Positions 30,141-37,608 of a DNA stretch of 64,000 nt are shown one piece after another. The stretch spans positions 619,777 to 683,776 of the forward strand of contig NZ_FNCF01000004.1 of the NCBI RefSeq assembly GCF_900100695.1, given 5' to 3'. The notes beneath the pieces are model-generated. The model worked only from the letters and a program-made list of their open reading frames with translations, did not search any database and was not told the origin of the DNA. Within the stretch, counting starts at the first letter, position 1. Each line of letters opens with the position of its first letter. The translations under genes were made by a program, and so were the position numbers. Origin of the DNA: Klenkia brasiliensis (GTDB taxonomy: Bacteria; Actinomycetota; Actinomycetes; Mycobacteriales; Geodermatophilaceae).

Positions 30141-30216
30141 GGGGGTGGCCGCACATCCTGCACGGTGGTCGGCCCGTACGACGGCCGGCCACCGTCAAGG
30201 ATGTCGGGCCACCCCC
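30141..30216. repeat. Large imperfect inverted repeat (2 x 34 bp)
   Basis: Arms at 30141-30174 and 30183-30216 match at 29 of 34 positions, around an 8-base spacer CGTACGAC. Each arm contains a ACATCC..GACGGTGG-like core. The element lies between nirD and a convergent gene, so as RNA it would form a long hairpin and could act as a bidirectional terminator or mRNA-end stabiliser. There is no T tract. The length and the scattered mismatches are more like a dispersed palindromic repeat than a plain terminator. Confidence 0.75.
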
Positions 30217-30252
30217 TGCCCGCGTGGAGGAGGCCGCCCGGCGCGGCGACCG

Positions 30253-31026
30253 TCAGCTGAGGGCGGCGAGGGCGGCGTCGACGTCGTCGGGGTGCACGAA
30301 GTCCAGCGCCAGCAGCCGGTGCACCAGCACGCCGCGGCGGGTCAGCCGCAGGTCGGCCGGGCGCAGCCGCGGCTGCGCGGCGCCGCCGGGCCGGGGGACG
30401 GCGACCGGCGGGTCCAGCAGGCCCGCGCGCTGCAGCTCCACCAGGTCCTCCAGCGCACCCCACGTCACCCACGCGCGCGGGTCGGCCGGCAGCGGCGTCA
30501 GCGGCAGCGGCAGCCGGTCGCGGCGGCCGACGGCGGCCAGCAGTGCGAGCTGGCGCCAGGTCAGCGAACGGGTCAGCAGCAGCGTGCGGTCGGCCAGCGC
30601 GGCGTCCACGTCGGGGGAGCAGACCACCTCGGCGAACAGGTAGCCCAGGTGGCGGACCCGGCGTTCCTCGGCCGAGGAGCGGGCGGCCAGCAGCACGCCC
30701 TCCCCGACCTCGCGCGCGGCCACCCGGCCCCCGGCCCGCTCGGTGAAGAACCCGTCGGCGCGCACGTGCCGGTCGCGGCGGGACAGCGACACCCCGTGCT
30801 CCACCGCGAAGGCCAGCGCAGCACCGGCCCGGGCCCGCTCCCGGCGCGGCAGCCCGCCGTCGGCCAGATCGTCGGCCAGCCCGCGCAGGCAGGCCGCGAA
30901 CCGGTCGTCCAGCTGCAGCGCGGCCTCGTCGGGGGCGTAGACCACCGTGGCCGCCGACCCGGTCATCGACCCGGCGATGCCGAACCCGGACTCGATCAGC
31001 GCACGGCCCGGCTCGGTGGTGGTCAC
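30253..31026 (-). CDS. Hypothetical protein between nir and nark-type genes
   Basis: A 257-residue soluble protein that I do not recognise. The N-terminal half is Ala/Leu-rich and helical; a central stretch reads HLGYLFAEVVCSPDVDAALADRTLLLTRSLTWRQLALLAAVGR. The C-terminal part (LEDLVELQRAGLLDP...LRLTRRGVLVHRLLAL) has the look of a winged-helix fold. No signal peptide or membrane segment is seen. The GTG at 31026 gives a short tail before the first helix. It is convergent with nirD across the inverted repeat and divergent from the nitrate transporter gene, sharing the ~135-base intergenic region with it. A link to nitrate metabolism is only positional. Confidence 0.75.
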   Translation of the reverse strand: MTTTEPGRALIESGFGIAGSMTGSAATVVYAPDEAALQLDDRFAACLRGLADDLADGGLPRRERARAGAALAFAVEHGVSLSRRDRHVRADGFFTERAGGRVAAREVGEGVLLAARSSAEERRVRHLGYLFAEVVCSPDVDAALADRTLLLTRSLTWRQLALLAAVGRRDRLPLPLTPLPADPRAWVTWGALEDLVELQRAGLLDPPVAVPRPGGAAQPRLRPADLRLTRRGVLVHRLLALDFVHPDDVDAALAALS

Positions 31027-31089
31027 GGCGCGATCCTCCCGGGTGCGGCCCGTCCCCGCAGCACTCCTCACCACGAGGGGTCAGCCGCA

Positions 31090-31105
31090 GTGCGGGGAAC
31101 GGAAC
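31090..31105 (+). promoter_or_regulatory. GlnR-like element upstream of the nitrate transporter
   Basis: GTGCG-GGGAAC-GGAAC, spaced like the GlnR element GTnAC-N6-GAAAC, lies 56 bases before the ATG of the NarK-type gene. It shares the pattern GTGxG-N6-GGAAC with the site at 24675 before the nitrate reductase gene. GCAAC also occurs twice nearby (31123, 31141). The match is imperfect and no binding evidence exists. Confidence 0.3.
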
Positions 31106-31160
31106 AGAGGTCGCCCGCGCGTGCAACGGAGGGGTCACCCGCAACCCCCAGTCTCGGCCC

Positions 31161-32555
31161 ATGGCCCTGGCGACGGACACCGCACCGACCACCCGCACGC
31201 GGCTCGGGGGGAGGTGGATCGACGACTGGCGGCCCGAGGACCCGGAGTTCTGGGAGCGCACCGGCAAGCCCATCGCGCGGCGCAACCTGTGGTTCTCGGT
31301 GTTCTCCGAGCACATCGGCTTCTCCATCTGGAGCCTGTGGTCGGTGATGGTGCTGTTCCTCGGCCCGGCCTACGTCGCCGCCGGCACCTTCACCGGCGAG
31401 CCCCCGGAGGTCGCGGCGCAGAAGTTCCTGCTGACCGCGCTGCCCACCGCGCTCGGGGCCTTCGTCCGGCTGCCCTACACCTTCGCCGTGGCGACCTTCG
31501 GCGGCCGCAACTGGACGATCGTCTCGGCGTCCCTGCTGCTGGTGCCCACCATCGCCACGGCGCTGGTGCTCGAGCCGGGGGTCAGCTACTCGACCCTGCT
31601 GCTGGTGGCCTGCCTGGCCGGCGTCGGCGGCGGCAACTTCGCCAGCTCGATGGCCAACATCAACGCGTTCTACCCCGAGCGGGAGAAGGGCTGGGCGCTG
31701 GGGCTCAACGCCGGCGGCGGCAACCTCGGCGTCCCGGTCATCCAGCTGGTCGGCCTGCTCGTGCTGGCCACCGCCGGCGCCGAGCACCCGCGGATCGTGC
31801 TGCTGGTCTACGTGCCCTTCATCGTGGCGGCCGCGGTCGGCGCCGCCCTGCTGATGGACAACCTGTCGACCACGAGCAACCAGCCGCGGGCGCTGCGGGA
31901 CGCGACCCGCGAGAAGCACACCTGGGTGATGTCGTTCCTCTACATCGGCACCTTCGGGTCCTTCATCGGGTTCAGCTTCGCGTTCGGCCAGGTGCTGACC
32001 AACCAGTTCAGCGACTCCTTCGCCACCCCGCTGGCGGCCGCGTCGCTGACCTGGCTGGGCCCGCTGCTGGGCTCGCTGATCCGCCCGGTCGGCGGGAAGC
32101 TGGCGGACCGGTTCGGCGGCGCCCGGATCACCGCCGGGAACTTCGTCGCGATGGCCGTCGGCGCGCTGGTCGTGTTCGCGGCCAGCAAGCTGGGGTCGCT
32201 GCCCCTGTTCGTCGTCGGCTTCGTGCTGCTGTTCGTGCTCAGCGGCCTGGGCAACGGCTCGACCTACAAGATGATCCCGGCGATCTTCCGGGTGCAGGCG
32301 ATGGACGCCGTCTCCGCCGGCGAGGACACCGCGGTGGCCGACCGCCGGGCGCTGCGGATGTCCGGGGCGCTCATCGGCATCGCCGGGGCCGTCGGGGCGT
32401 TCGGCGGGGTGCTGGTGAACCTGGCGTTCCGGCAGTCGTTCCTGACCACCGGGACCGGCGACGCGGCCTACCTGGTCTTCGTCGCCTTCTACGTGGTCTG
32501 CGTGGCGGTGACCTGGGTGGTCTACCTGCGCCCGGGCACCGCGGTCCGGGTGTAG
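31161..32555 (+). CDS. narK: Nitrate/nitrite MFS transporter (NarK type)
   Basis: A 464-residue major facilitator of the nitrate/nitrite porter family with 12 helices. The family signature is GVGGGNFASSMANINAFYPEREKGWALGLNAGGGNLG near residues 155-191, and the second Gly-rich signature-like segment is near residue 385 (GALIGIAGAVGAFGGVLVN). A soluble N-terminal tail of ~45 residues with IDDWRPEDPEFWERTGKPIARRNLWFSVF is typical of actinobacterial NarK. It imports nitrate (or exchanges it for nitrite) for the reductases encoded 1-6 kb upstream. No Shine-Dalgarno is visible at ATG 31161. Its stop lies one base from the stop of the convergent regulator gene. Confidence 0.92.
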   Translation: MALATDTAPTTRTRLGGRWIDDWRPEDPEFWERTGKPIARRNLWFSVFSEHIGFSIWSLWSVMVLFLGPAYVAAGTFTGEPPEVAAQKFLLTALPTALGAFVRLPYTFAVATFGGRNWTIVSASLLLVPTIATALVLEPGVSYSTLLLVACLAGVGGGNFASSMANINAFYPEREKGWALGLNAGGGNLGVPVIQLVGLLVLATAGAEHPRIVLLVYVPFIVAAAVGAALLMDNLSTTSNQPRALRDATREKHTWVMSFLYIGTFGSFIGFSFAFGQVLTNQFSDSFATPLAAASLTWLGPLLGSLIRPVGGKLADRFGGARITAGNFVAMAVGALVVFAASKLGSLPLFVVGFVLLFVLSGLGNGSTYKMIPAIFRVQAMDAVSAGEDTAVADRRALRMSGALIGIAGAVGAFGGVLVNLAFRQSFLTTGTGDAAYLVFVAFYVVCVAVTWVVYLRPGTAVRV

Positions 32556-32556
32556 C

Positions 32557-33672
32557 TCACACGGCCAGGCGGTAGCCGCGCTTGACGACGGTCTCGACGA
32601 CCGGTGCGCCGAGCGCGGCCCGCAGCCGGGTCACCGCCATCTCCACCGCGTGCGCGTCCGCCCCGCCGGACAGCGCGGCGAGCAGGTCGGGCCGGGAGAC
32701 CACCGCACCGGGACGACGGGCGAGCCCCCGCAGCACCGCCATGGGCGCGGGGGCGAGCTCCACCAGCCGGCCGTCGAGGACGACGGCGTGCCCGCGGACC
32801 TGCAGCACGTGGCCGCCGACGGACAGCACGCCGTCCCGCTCGGGCAGCCGGGCCACGACCTCGCGGGCCAGCGCGCCGAGCCGCGCCCGCTCCGGCTGCA
32901 CCGTGCGGATGCCGGCGGCCTCCAGCGGTCCGGCGGTCACCACGCCGACGGCGAAGGCCAGCACGCCGTCGCCGAACCCGGCGAGCACGCCGCCCAGCAC
33001 GCCCTCCTCCTCGGCCACCTGCAGCGTCGAGGCGGCGGCCGGGGCGGAGGTGAAGGTCACCGCGTCCACCCCGCGGGAGGCGACGACGTGCACCAGCCGG
33101 CGCAGCGGGGCGGTGTCCTCGGGCAGCACCCACCGGTAGACGGGGACCTCCAGTACGTCGGCCCCGGCCGTGCGCAGCCCGGTCACCAGGTCGGGCAGCG
33201 GGTCGCCGTGCAGCTGGACGGCGATGCGCCGGCCCTCGAGCGGTCCCTCGGCCCCCGACAGCAGGTGCTCGAGCACCTCCGCGGAGCTCTCCGACGCCGG
33301 CGACCAGGCGTCGACCAGCCCGCCGCCGCGGATGGCGCCGCGCGCCTTGGGCCCGCGGGCCAGCACCCGGGCGCCGGCGAGGTGGTCGACCAGCGGCAGG
33401 TCCCAGGCCTCGGCGGCCTCCAGCCAGCCGCGGAACCCGACACCGGTGGTGGCCACGACCAGGTCCACCGGCGCGCGCAGCACCTCCTTGGTCGCGGCGA
33501 CCAGCTGCGCGTCGTCGGCGAGCGGCACGATCCGGATCGCCGGTGCGGAGACCACCCGGGCGCCGCGGCGGTCCAGCAGCGCGGTCAGCTCCTCGGCGCG
33601 GCGGGCCGCGGTGACGGCGACCGTGTACCCGGCCAGGGGCGGGACGTCCACGCTCTCGGTCACGGCTCCCAT
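32557..33672 (-). CDS. nnaR: HemD-like/winged-helix regulator, NnaR type
   Basis: A 371-residue two-domain protein. Residues ~10-260 resemble uroporphyrinogen-III synthase HemD (YTVAVTAARRAEELTALLDRRGARVVSAPAIRIVP, then VDAVTFTSAPAA). Residues ~280-371 form an OmpR-like winged helix (VVLDGRLVELAPAPMAVLRGLARRPGAVVSRPDLLAALSGG, ending VETVVKRGYRLAV). This is the architecture of Mycobacterium Rv0260c and of NnaR, an activator of nitrate/nitrite assimilation genes. The position beside narK and nirBD supports that role. The siroheme cofactor of NirB is made through HemD, so the HemD-like domain may be a sensor rather than an enzyme. The ATG at 33672 is used; GTG 33663 is possible. Confidence 0.88.
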   Translation of the reverse strand: MGAVTESVDVPPLAGYTVAVTAARRAEELTALLDRRGARVVSAPAIRIVPLADDAQLVAATKEVLRAPVDLVVATTGVGFRGWLEAAEAWDLPLVDHLAGARVLARGPKARGAIRGGGLVDAWSPASESSAEVLEHLLSGAEGPLEGRRIAVQLHGDPLPDLVTGLRTAGADVLEVPVYRWVLPEDTAPLRRLVHVVASRGVDAVTFTSAPAAASTLQVAEEEGVLGGVLAGFGDGVLAFAVGVVTAGPLEAAGIRTVQPERARLGALAREVVARLPERDGVLSVGGHVLQVRGHAVVLDGRLVELAPAPMAVLRGLARRPGAVVSRPDLLAALSGGADAHAVEMAVTRLRAALGAPVVETVVKRGYRLAV

Positions 33673-33700
33673 GGTGTCCGCTGTGTGTTCCGGCGGTGTG

Positions 33701-34591
33701 TCAGGGCAGCACACGGGCCGCGTGCGCCGCGACCTCCCCGGCGGTGGTCAGCCACACCCGGTCCCGGTGCGCCGCGATGTGCGCCAGCGCCGCGCGCAGC
33801 GGCCGCAGCCGGTGCGGGTGCCCGACCACGTAGGGGTGCACGGCGATGCCCATGACCAGCGGGGCGCTGCGCGACTGCTCCAGCAGCTCGTCGAACGTCG
33901 CCACCACCATGTCGGCGAACTCCTGCCCGGACACCTGCCGGGCGACCACGGCGGGGATGTCGTTGAGCTCCTGCGGGTAGGGCACCGACAGGACCCGGCC
34001 GGACCGGGTGGCGAACCAGGTCGGCTGGTCGTCGTGGGCCCAGTCGAGCAGGTAGTCGTAGCCGGCCTCGGCCAGCAGGTCCGGGGTGACGTGGCTCTGC
34101 GAGATCCACGGCCCCAGCCACCCGGCCGGTCGGCGGCCGGCGCGGTCGGCGTACACCGCGGTGGCCTCGGTGATCAACGCGCGCTCGTCGTCCTCGGACA
34201 GGTCGGCCTGCCGCTCGGCGTTGGTGCGGCCGTGCCCGACCAGCTCGTCGCCGCGGGCCAGGAACGCCTCCACCAGCCCGGGGCACTCCTCGAGCACCCG
34301 GCTGTTGGCGATCACCGAGGTGGGCAGGTCCAGCGCGTCGAGGGTCTCCAGCAGCCGCCAGGCACCCACCCGGTTGCCCCAGTCGCGCCACGAGTAGTTC
34401 AGGACGTCGGGGTCGCCGCCGCCCGGCGCGAGCTCCGCCCCTCGGCCGCGACCGAAGTCGAACACCTCGAGGTTGGTGCCGATGTAGACGGCGAGGCGGT
34501 GCTCGCCGGGCCAGTCCCAGACGGGACGCTCGGGGAACGGGGACCAGGCGTAGCGGCCGTGCCGGGCGGGGGAGTCCACCTGCGCCAGCAT
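33701..34591 (-). CDS. Polysaccharide deacetylase family protein (PuuE-like)
   Basis: A 296-residue NodB-fold hydrolase of the PuuE/chitin-deacetylase-like group. The fold is shown by AVYIGTNLEVFDFGRG, a later GHGRTNAERQADLSEDDERALITEA, then GWLGPWISQSHVTPDLLAEAGYDYLLDW and GIAVHPYVVGHPHRL. The canonical metal site D-D/H-x3-H is not intact: the first acid stretch and the HxxxH (here HGRTN) are changed. This is common in PuuE-like proteins such as metal-independent allantoinase. The substrate is unknown. The ATG at 34591 was chosen; a downstream GTG 34579 is also plausible. It is divergent from a TetR-like gene. Confidence 0.85.
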   Translation of the reverse strand: MLAQVDSPARHGRYAWSPFPERPVWDWPGEHRLAVYIGTNLEVFDFGRGRGAELAPGGGDPDVLNYSWRDWGNRVGAWRLLETLDALDLPTSVIANSRVLEECPGLVEAFLARGDELVGHGRTNAERQADLSEDDERALITEATAVYADRAGRRPAGWLGPWISQSHVTPDLLAEAGYDYLLDWAHDDQPTWFATRSGRVLSVPYPQELNDIPAVVARQVSGQEFADMVVATFDELLEQSRSAPLVMGIAVHPYVVGHPHRLRPLRAALAHIAAHRDRVWLTTAGEVAAHAARVLP

Positions 34592-34653
34592 GCCCGTGGG
34601 GCGCGCGGGGCGCGTGGGACGGCGGCGTTCCCGTTCCGCGCCTGGCTGCCGAT

Positions 34654-34669
34654 GTGTGCGACACCACAC
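34654..34669. promoter_or_regulatory. Short inverted repeat, possible operator
   Basis: GTGTG-N6-CACAC lies in the 105-base region between the divergent deacetylase and TetR-like genes, 28 bases before the TetR-like ATG. An inverted repeat in this position suits autoregulation by the TetR-like protein. The arms are only 5 bases, so chance is possible. Confidence 0.3.
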
Positions 34670-34696
34670 CCCTGCGGACCCCCACCAGGACCGGCC

Positions 34697-35254
34697 ATGT
34701 CGCTCCCGCTCCCTGCACCAGCCCCCGCCGCCCCCCACCCGGCGCTGGCCGCCGCCGTGGACCTGCTCGCCGAACGCGGCTGGCACGGCCTCCACCTGGA
34801 CGCTGTGGCCGCGCGCTCCGGCGTCCCGGTCCTCCAGCTGCAGGCGGACTGGCCGTCGCTGTCGCACCTGGTGGCCGAGGCGGTCGCCGGGCTGCCCGTC
34901 GTCGTGGACCGCGGGGACACCGGCAGCACCGCCGGCGACCTCGCCGCGGCGCTGGAGCACTGGGCCCGCCCGCTGGGGCGCGGCGAGCTCGCGGTGGCCG
35001 CGGTCGCCGAGGCCGCCGGCCGGGACGGCGTGCTGCGGGGCGGGGTCGAGGCCGCGGTCGGCGACGCCGTCGACGAGCTGGTCTGCGCGGTCAGCGCCCG
35101 GGCGCGCGCCCGCGGCGAGGCGCTGGGCGGCGCCCGCCAGCAGTGGGTCACCGCCGTCCTGGGCGGCGTGGTCTGGGAGCGGATCACCGGCCGCGGCCGG
35201 CCGGTCCCCGACGCCCGCCGCGCCGAGCTCGTCGCCTCCGTCCTGGCCGCCTGA
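34697..35254 (+). CDS. TetR family transcriptional regulator (atypical)
   Basis: A 185-residue TetR-like protein. The N-terminal helix-turn-helix is recognisable though degenerate (AAAVDLLAERGWHGLHLDAVAARSGVPVLQLQADWPSLSHLVAEAV, residues ~15-60). The rest is a helical ligand-binding domain, Ala- and Arg-rich. The recognition helix lacks the usual YYHF pattern, so the family call is moderate. ATG 34697 follows GACCGGCC without a clear Shine-Dalgarno. It is divergent from the deacetylase gene and may control it. Its stop abuts the stop of the convergent P-loop kinase gene. Confidence 0.75.
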   Translation: MSLPLPAPAPAAPHPALAAAVDLLAERGWHGLHLDAVAARSGVPVLQLQADWPSLSHLVAEAVAGLPVVVDRGDTGSTAGDLAAALEHWARPLGRGELAVAAVAEAAGRDGVLRGGVEAAVGDAVDELVCAVSARARARGEALGGARQQWVTAVLGGVVWERITGRGRPVPDARRAELVASVLAA

Positions 35255-35256
35255 GC

Positions 35257-35832
35257 TCACGGCAGGACGGCGACGCCGTCCGGGCCGGGGTCGTGCGCCG
35301 GGGCGCCGTCGACGCGGACGTCGGCGCGCGCCCGGGTGCCCTCCCGGGTGAAGACCGCGGCCTCCGCGCGGGCCCAGTCCGGCTGGAACGCCGTCATCGC
35401 CGCCCCGCCCCGGTCGGCCCACCGCCGCGCGCAGACCTCCGGCGGCGCCTCCACCCAGACCAGCAGCGACGTCCGGTCGGCCAGGGCGCGGGCGCCCGCC
35501 CCGCAGCCCTCCACGACCAGCACCGGGCCGGCGGGCACCGTCGTGGGCACCCGGAACTCCCCGGCGTGCCAGTCGTAGGCGTCGAAGACCGCGTCCCGGC
35601 CCGCGGCCACGGGGTCCAGCACGCGGTCGGTCAGCCGGTCGACCACCCCGTCGAGGGTCCAGCCGGCGTAGAGGTCGTCCAGGTGCACGACCGGTGCACC
35701 CAGTGCCCCGGCCAGCCGCTGCGCCAGCGTGGTCTTGCCCGAACCCGCCGGGCCGTCGACCAGCACCAGCCGGGTGGCGCCCAGCCGGGCGGGGGCGGCC
35801 CGGACCCGGCCGGCCAGGTCGGCGAGCCTCAC
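35257..35832 (-). CDS. P-loop kinase, uridine kinase-like
   Basis: A 191-residue nucleotide-binding protein. Walker A GPAGSGKTT is near residues 27-35. HLDDLYAGWTLDG follows in the place of the substrate-binding strand of uridine kinases, and VLVVEGCGAGARAL comes next. A C-terminal lid-like region carries VCARRWADRGG. It probably phosphorylates a small molecule, but the substrate is not known. It starts at a GTG overlapping the upstream MBL-fold gene's stop, so the two are coupled. No signal peptide or membrane segment is present. Confidence 0.8.
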   Translation of the reverse strand: MRLADLAGRVRAAPARLGATRLVLVDGPAGSGKTTLAQRLAGALGAPVVHLDDLYAGWTLDGVVDRLTDRVLDPVAAGRDAVFDAYDWHAGEFRVPTTVPAGPVLVVEGCGAGARALADRTSLLVWVEAPPEVCARRWADRGGAAMTAFQPDWARAEAAVFTREGTRARADVRVDGAPAHDPGPDGVAVLP

Positions 35833-36887
35833 GCCGCCGCGGTGTAGCGCGGCACCGGCCCCGGCGTGCCGACGACGGCGCCCCGGCCGGCCAGCACCCG
35901 CAGGTGCGCGTCGGTCTCGGTGACCGCGAAGACCCGCATGCCCCGCTCGTAGGACGACCACGGCCGCGACCAGGTCAGGTGCGCGGCCAGGTCCCACGGC
36001 GTGCCGCCGGGGTGGGCGCGCACGGCGTCGAGCAGCTCGGCCAGCCGGCGCTCGTGGTGCTCCCGCAGCTCCGCGGCGCGCGCGGCCAGCCCGGTGAACC
36101 GCCACTCGTGGGCGGGCAGCACCTCGGCCGGCTCGGGCCGGGCGCCGACGTCGGCCAGCGCCGCCAGGTAGTCGCGCAGCGGGGAGGCCGCACCCCCGGG
36201 GACGGTCGAGATGTTGGGGCTGATCCGGGGCAGCACGTGGTCCCCGGACAGGAACACCCCGGTGCGCTCCTCGTCGAAGCACAGGTGCCCGGGCGTGTGA
36301 CCGGGGGTGTGCACCGCCCGCAGCGACCAGCCGGGGAAGTCCGCGACCTCGCCGTGCAGCAGCCGGCGGTCGGGGACGGCCATCCGGTGGAACCGCTCCC
36401 AGCGCTCGGGGTCCCCGACGTCGGAGACCGCCGTCCCCCGGTCGGCCCCCAGGCCCACCAGGAACTCGACCTGGGTGTCCACCGCGGCGCCGGCGTCCCG
36501 GCCGGAGAAGGCGGCCACCGCGTCGCCGTCGGCGGGGTGCATCGCGATCCAGGCGCCGCTGGCCTCCCGCACCCGCCCGGCCAGCCCGAGGTGGTCGTAG
36601 TGCAGGTGGGTGACCAGCACGCCCCGGACGTCGGCCACCCCGGCGCCGATGCCGGCCAGCCCCTCGGTGAGCGCGGTCCACCCGGCCTCGTGCTCCCACC
36701 CGCAGTCGACCAGCCCGAGCCCGCCGCCCTCGAGGGCGAAGGCGTAGGCCGAGACGTAGCGCAGCGGGTTGTCCGGGATCGGGACCGGCACCGACCACAG
36801 CCCCGGGCGCACCTCCTCCACCGGTGGCAGCTCGCGGGCCTGCCAGGCGGCGTGCTGCGCGGTACCGGTGATCTCGCTGCTGCTCAC
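35829..36887 (-). CDS. Metallo-beta-lactamase-fold hydrolase
   Basis: A 352-residue MBL-fold protein. The zinc motif is THLHYDHLG near residues 94-102, with HTPGHTPGHLCFD, FLSGDHVLPRISPNIS and LPAHEWRF supplying later ligands. Its C-terminal ~60 residues form a helical region (HERRLAELLDAVRAHPGGTPWDLAAHLTW) seen in glyoxalase-II-like hydrolases with an added winged-helix-like tail. A thioester or lactone substrate is likely but not defined. The GTG at 36887 gives a normal N-terminus. It is divergent from the PH-domain gene across 33 bases and overlaps the kinase gene by 4 bases. Confidence 0.88.
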   Translation of the reverse strand: MSSSEITGTAQHAAWQARELPPVEEVRPGLWSVPVPIPDNPLRYVSAYAFALEGGGLGLVDCGWEHEAGWTALTEGLAGIGAGVADVRGVLVTHLHYDHLGLAGRVREASGAWIAMHPADGDAVAAFSGRDAGAAVDTQVEFLVGLGADRGTAVSDVGDPERWERFHRMAVPDRRLLHGEVADFPGWSLRAVHTPGHTPGHLCFDEERTGVFLSGDHVLPRISPNISTVPGGAASPLRDYLAALADVGARPEPAEVLPAHEWRFTGLAARAAELREHHERRLAELLDAVRAHPGGTPWDLAAHLTWSRPWSSYERGMRVFAVTETDAHLRVLAGRGAVVGTPGPVPRYTAAA

Positions 36888-36920
36888 CGGCCCGACTCTG
36901 CCAGTGGGACACTGGGCGGC

Positions 36921-37406
36921 GTGAGCAGCCCCGCGACGACGACGGTGTCCGCCACCCCCCGCCGCCAGCGCATCATGTGCGGCCTCATGGCTGCGGTGAT
37001 CTTCGCCGTGATGCTGGTGGTGTCGATCCTGCTCAAGACGCACACCACCGGGGTGATCGCCTTCCGCACCTCCGACCAGGTGGCCACCACCGGCCTGGGC
37101 ATCGCCATGGCCGCGGCGACCGTGTACCTCTCGCGTGCGCGGGTCGACGCCGACGCCTCCGGCGTGCGGGTCCGCAACATCGTCGGCACCCACACGCTGC
37201 CGTGGTCGGCGGTCCGGGCGGTCCGGTTCGACGAGAACTCGCCCTGGGCCTCGCTGCTGCTGGTCGACGACGACGAGCTGTCGGTGCTGGCCGTGCAGGC
37301 CGCCGACGGCGAGCGCGCCGTCCGCGCGGTGGAGGGGATGCGCACCCTGCTGGCCGCCAGCCGGTCCGGCGGGGTACCCTCGGAGGCACCTCACCCCGCT
37401 ACATGA
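36921..37406 (+). CDS. PH domain-containing membrane protein
   Basis: A 161-residue protein with two hydrophobic segments (residues ~20-42 and ~50-70), then a bacterial PH-like domain (RARVDADASGVRVRNIVGTHTLPWSAVRAVRFDENSPWASLLLVDDDELSVLAVQAADGERA). Such proteins are anchored in the membrane with the PH domain on one face; their role is unknown. GTG start at 36921. Its stop overlaps a 21-codon reading frame (37403-37468) that ends before the infC leader. In many actinobacteria the gene just before infC is a small uncharacterised protein, so the position is conserved in spirit. Confidence 0.85.
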   Translation: MSSPATTTVSATPRRQRIMCGLMAAVIFAVMLVVSILLKTHTTGVIAFRTSDQVATTGLGIAMAAATVYLSRARVDADASGVRVRNIVGTHTLPWSAVRAVRFDENSPWASLLLVDDDELSVLAVQAADGERAVRAVEGMRTLLAASRSGGVPSEAPHPAT

Positions 37407-37468
37407 GGCGCACCACCACGACGACCCCGCCCCGGGTCGTCGTCCAAGAGGAGCCCGCTCCCACCTGA
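37403..37468 (+). CDS. Possible leader peptide before infC
   Basis: A 21-codon frame beginning at an ATG that overlaps the PH-gene stop (ATGA). The peptide starts MRRTTTTTPPRVVV and ends QEEPAPT, so it has five consecutive Thr codons and a Pro-Pro pair. It ends 32 bases before the first of two strong hairpins that precede infC. That order suggests a translated leader for attenuation, but no good Shine-Dalgarno precedes it. It could equally be chance. Confidence 0.3.
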   Translation: MRRTTTTTPPRVVVQEEPAPT

Positions 37469-37500
37469 CGCCCCCCGGGCGGCCAGGTCACCTGAAGTGC

Positions 37501-37520
37501 GGGGCCGGTCCGCCGGCCCC
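37501..37520 (+). terminator. GC-rich hairpin in the infC leader
   Basis: GGGGCCGGTCCGCCGGCCCC forms a perfect 8-bp stem with a TCCG loop. It is not followed by a T tract. It lies just upstream of a second, stronger hairpin. It may be part of a transcription attenuator before infC or help end transcription of the PH-domain gene. Confidence 0.5.
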
Positions 37521-37522
37521 TC

Positions 37523-37553
37523 GGCCCTCCCCGCCCTGCGCGGGTCGAGGGCC
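37523..37553 (+). terminator. Terminator-like hairpin before infC
   Basis: GGCCCTC-CCCGC pairs with GCGGG-(TC)-GAGGGCC to give a 12-bp stem with a two-base bulge and a CCTGC loop. It is followed by CTTCTTC, a pyrimidine tail typical of intrinsic termination. It sits 53 bases before the infC start codon, so it is either the end of the upstream transcript or an attenuator controlling infC-rpmI-rplT. Confidence 0.6.
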
Positions 37554-37575
37554 CTTCTTCGGGTCGGGACGCTGA

Positions 37576-37608
37576 CTCCTCGTCGCAGAACGAAGAGGAG
37601 AGGCCATC
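37576..37608 (+). promoter_or_regulatory. Shine-Dalgarno hairpin and AUC start of infC
   Basis: CTCCTCGTC (37576-37584) can pair with GAAGAGGAG (37592-37600), 8 of 9 positions, over a GCAGAAC loop. This hides the infC Shine-Dalgarno. The SD core GAGGAG is 5 bases before ATC 37606. With an in-frame TGA at 37573 and no ATG, GTG or TTG in between, ATC is the only start that keeps the conserved IF3 N-terminus. The arrangement matches the known use of rare start codons by infC for autoregulation. Confidence 0.75.
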
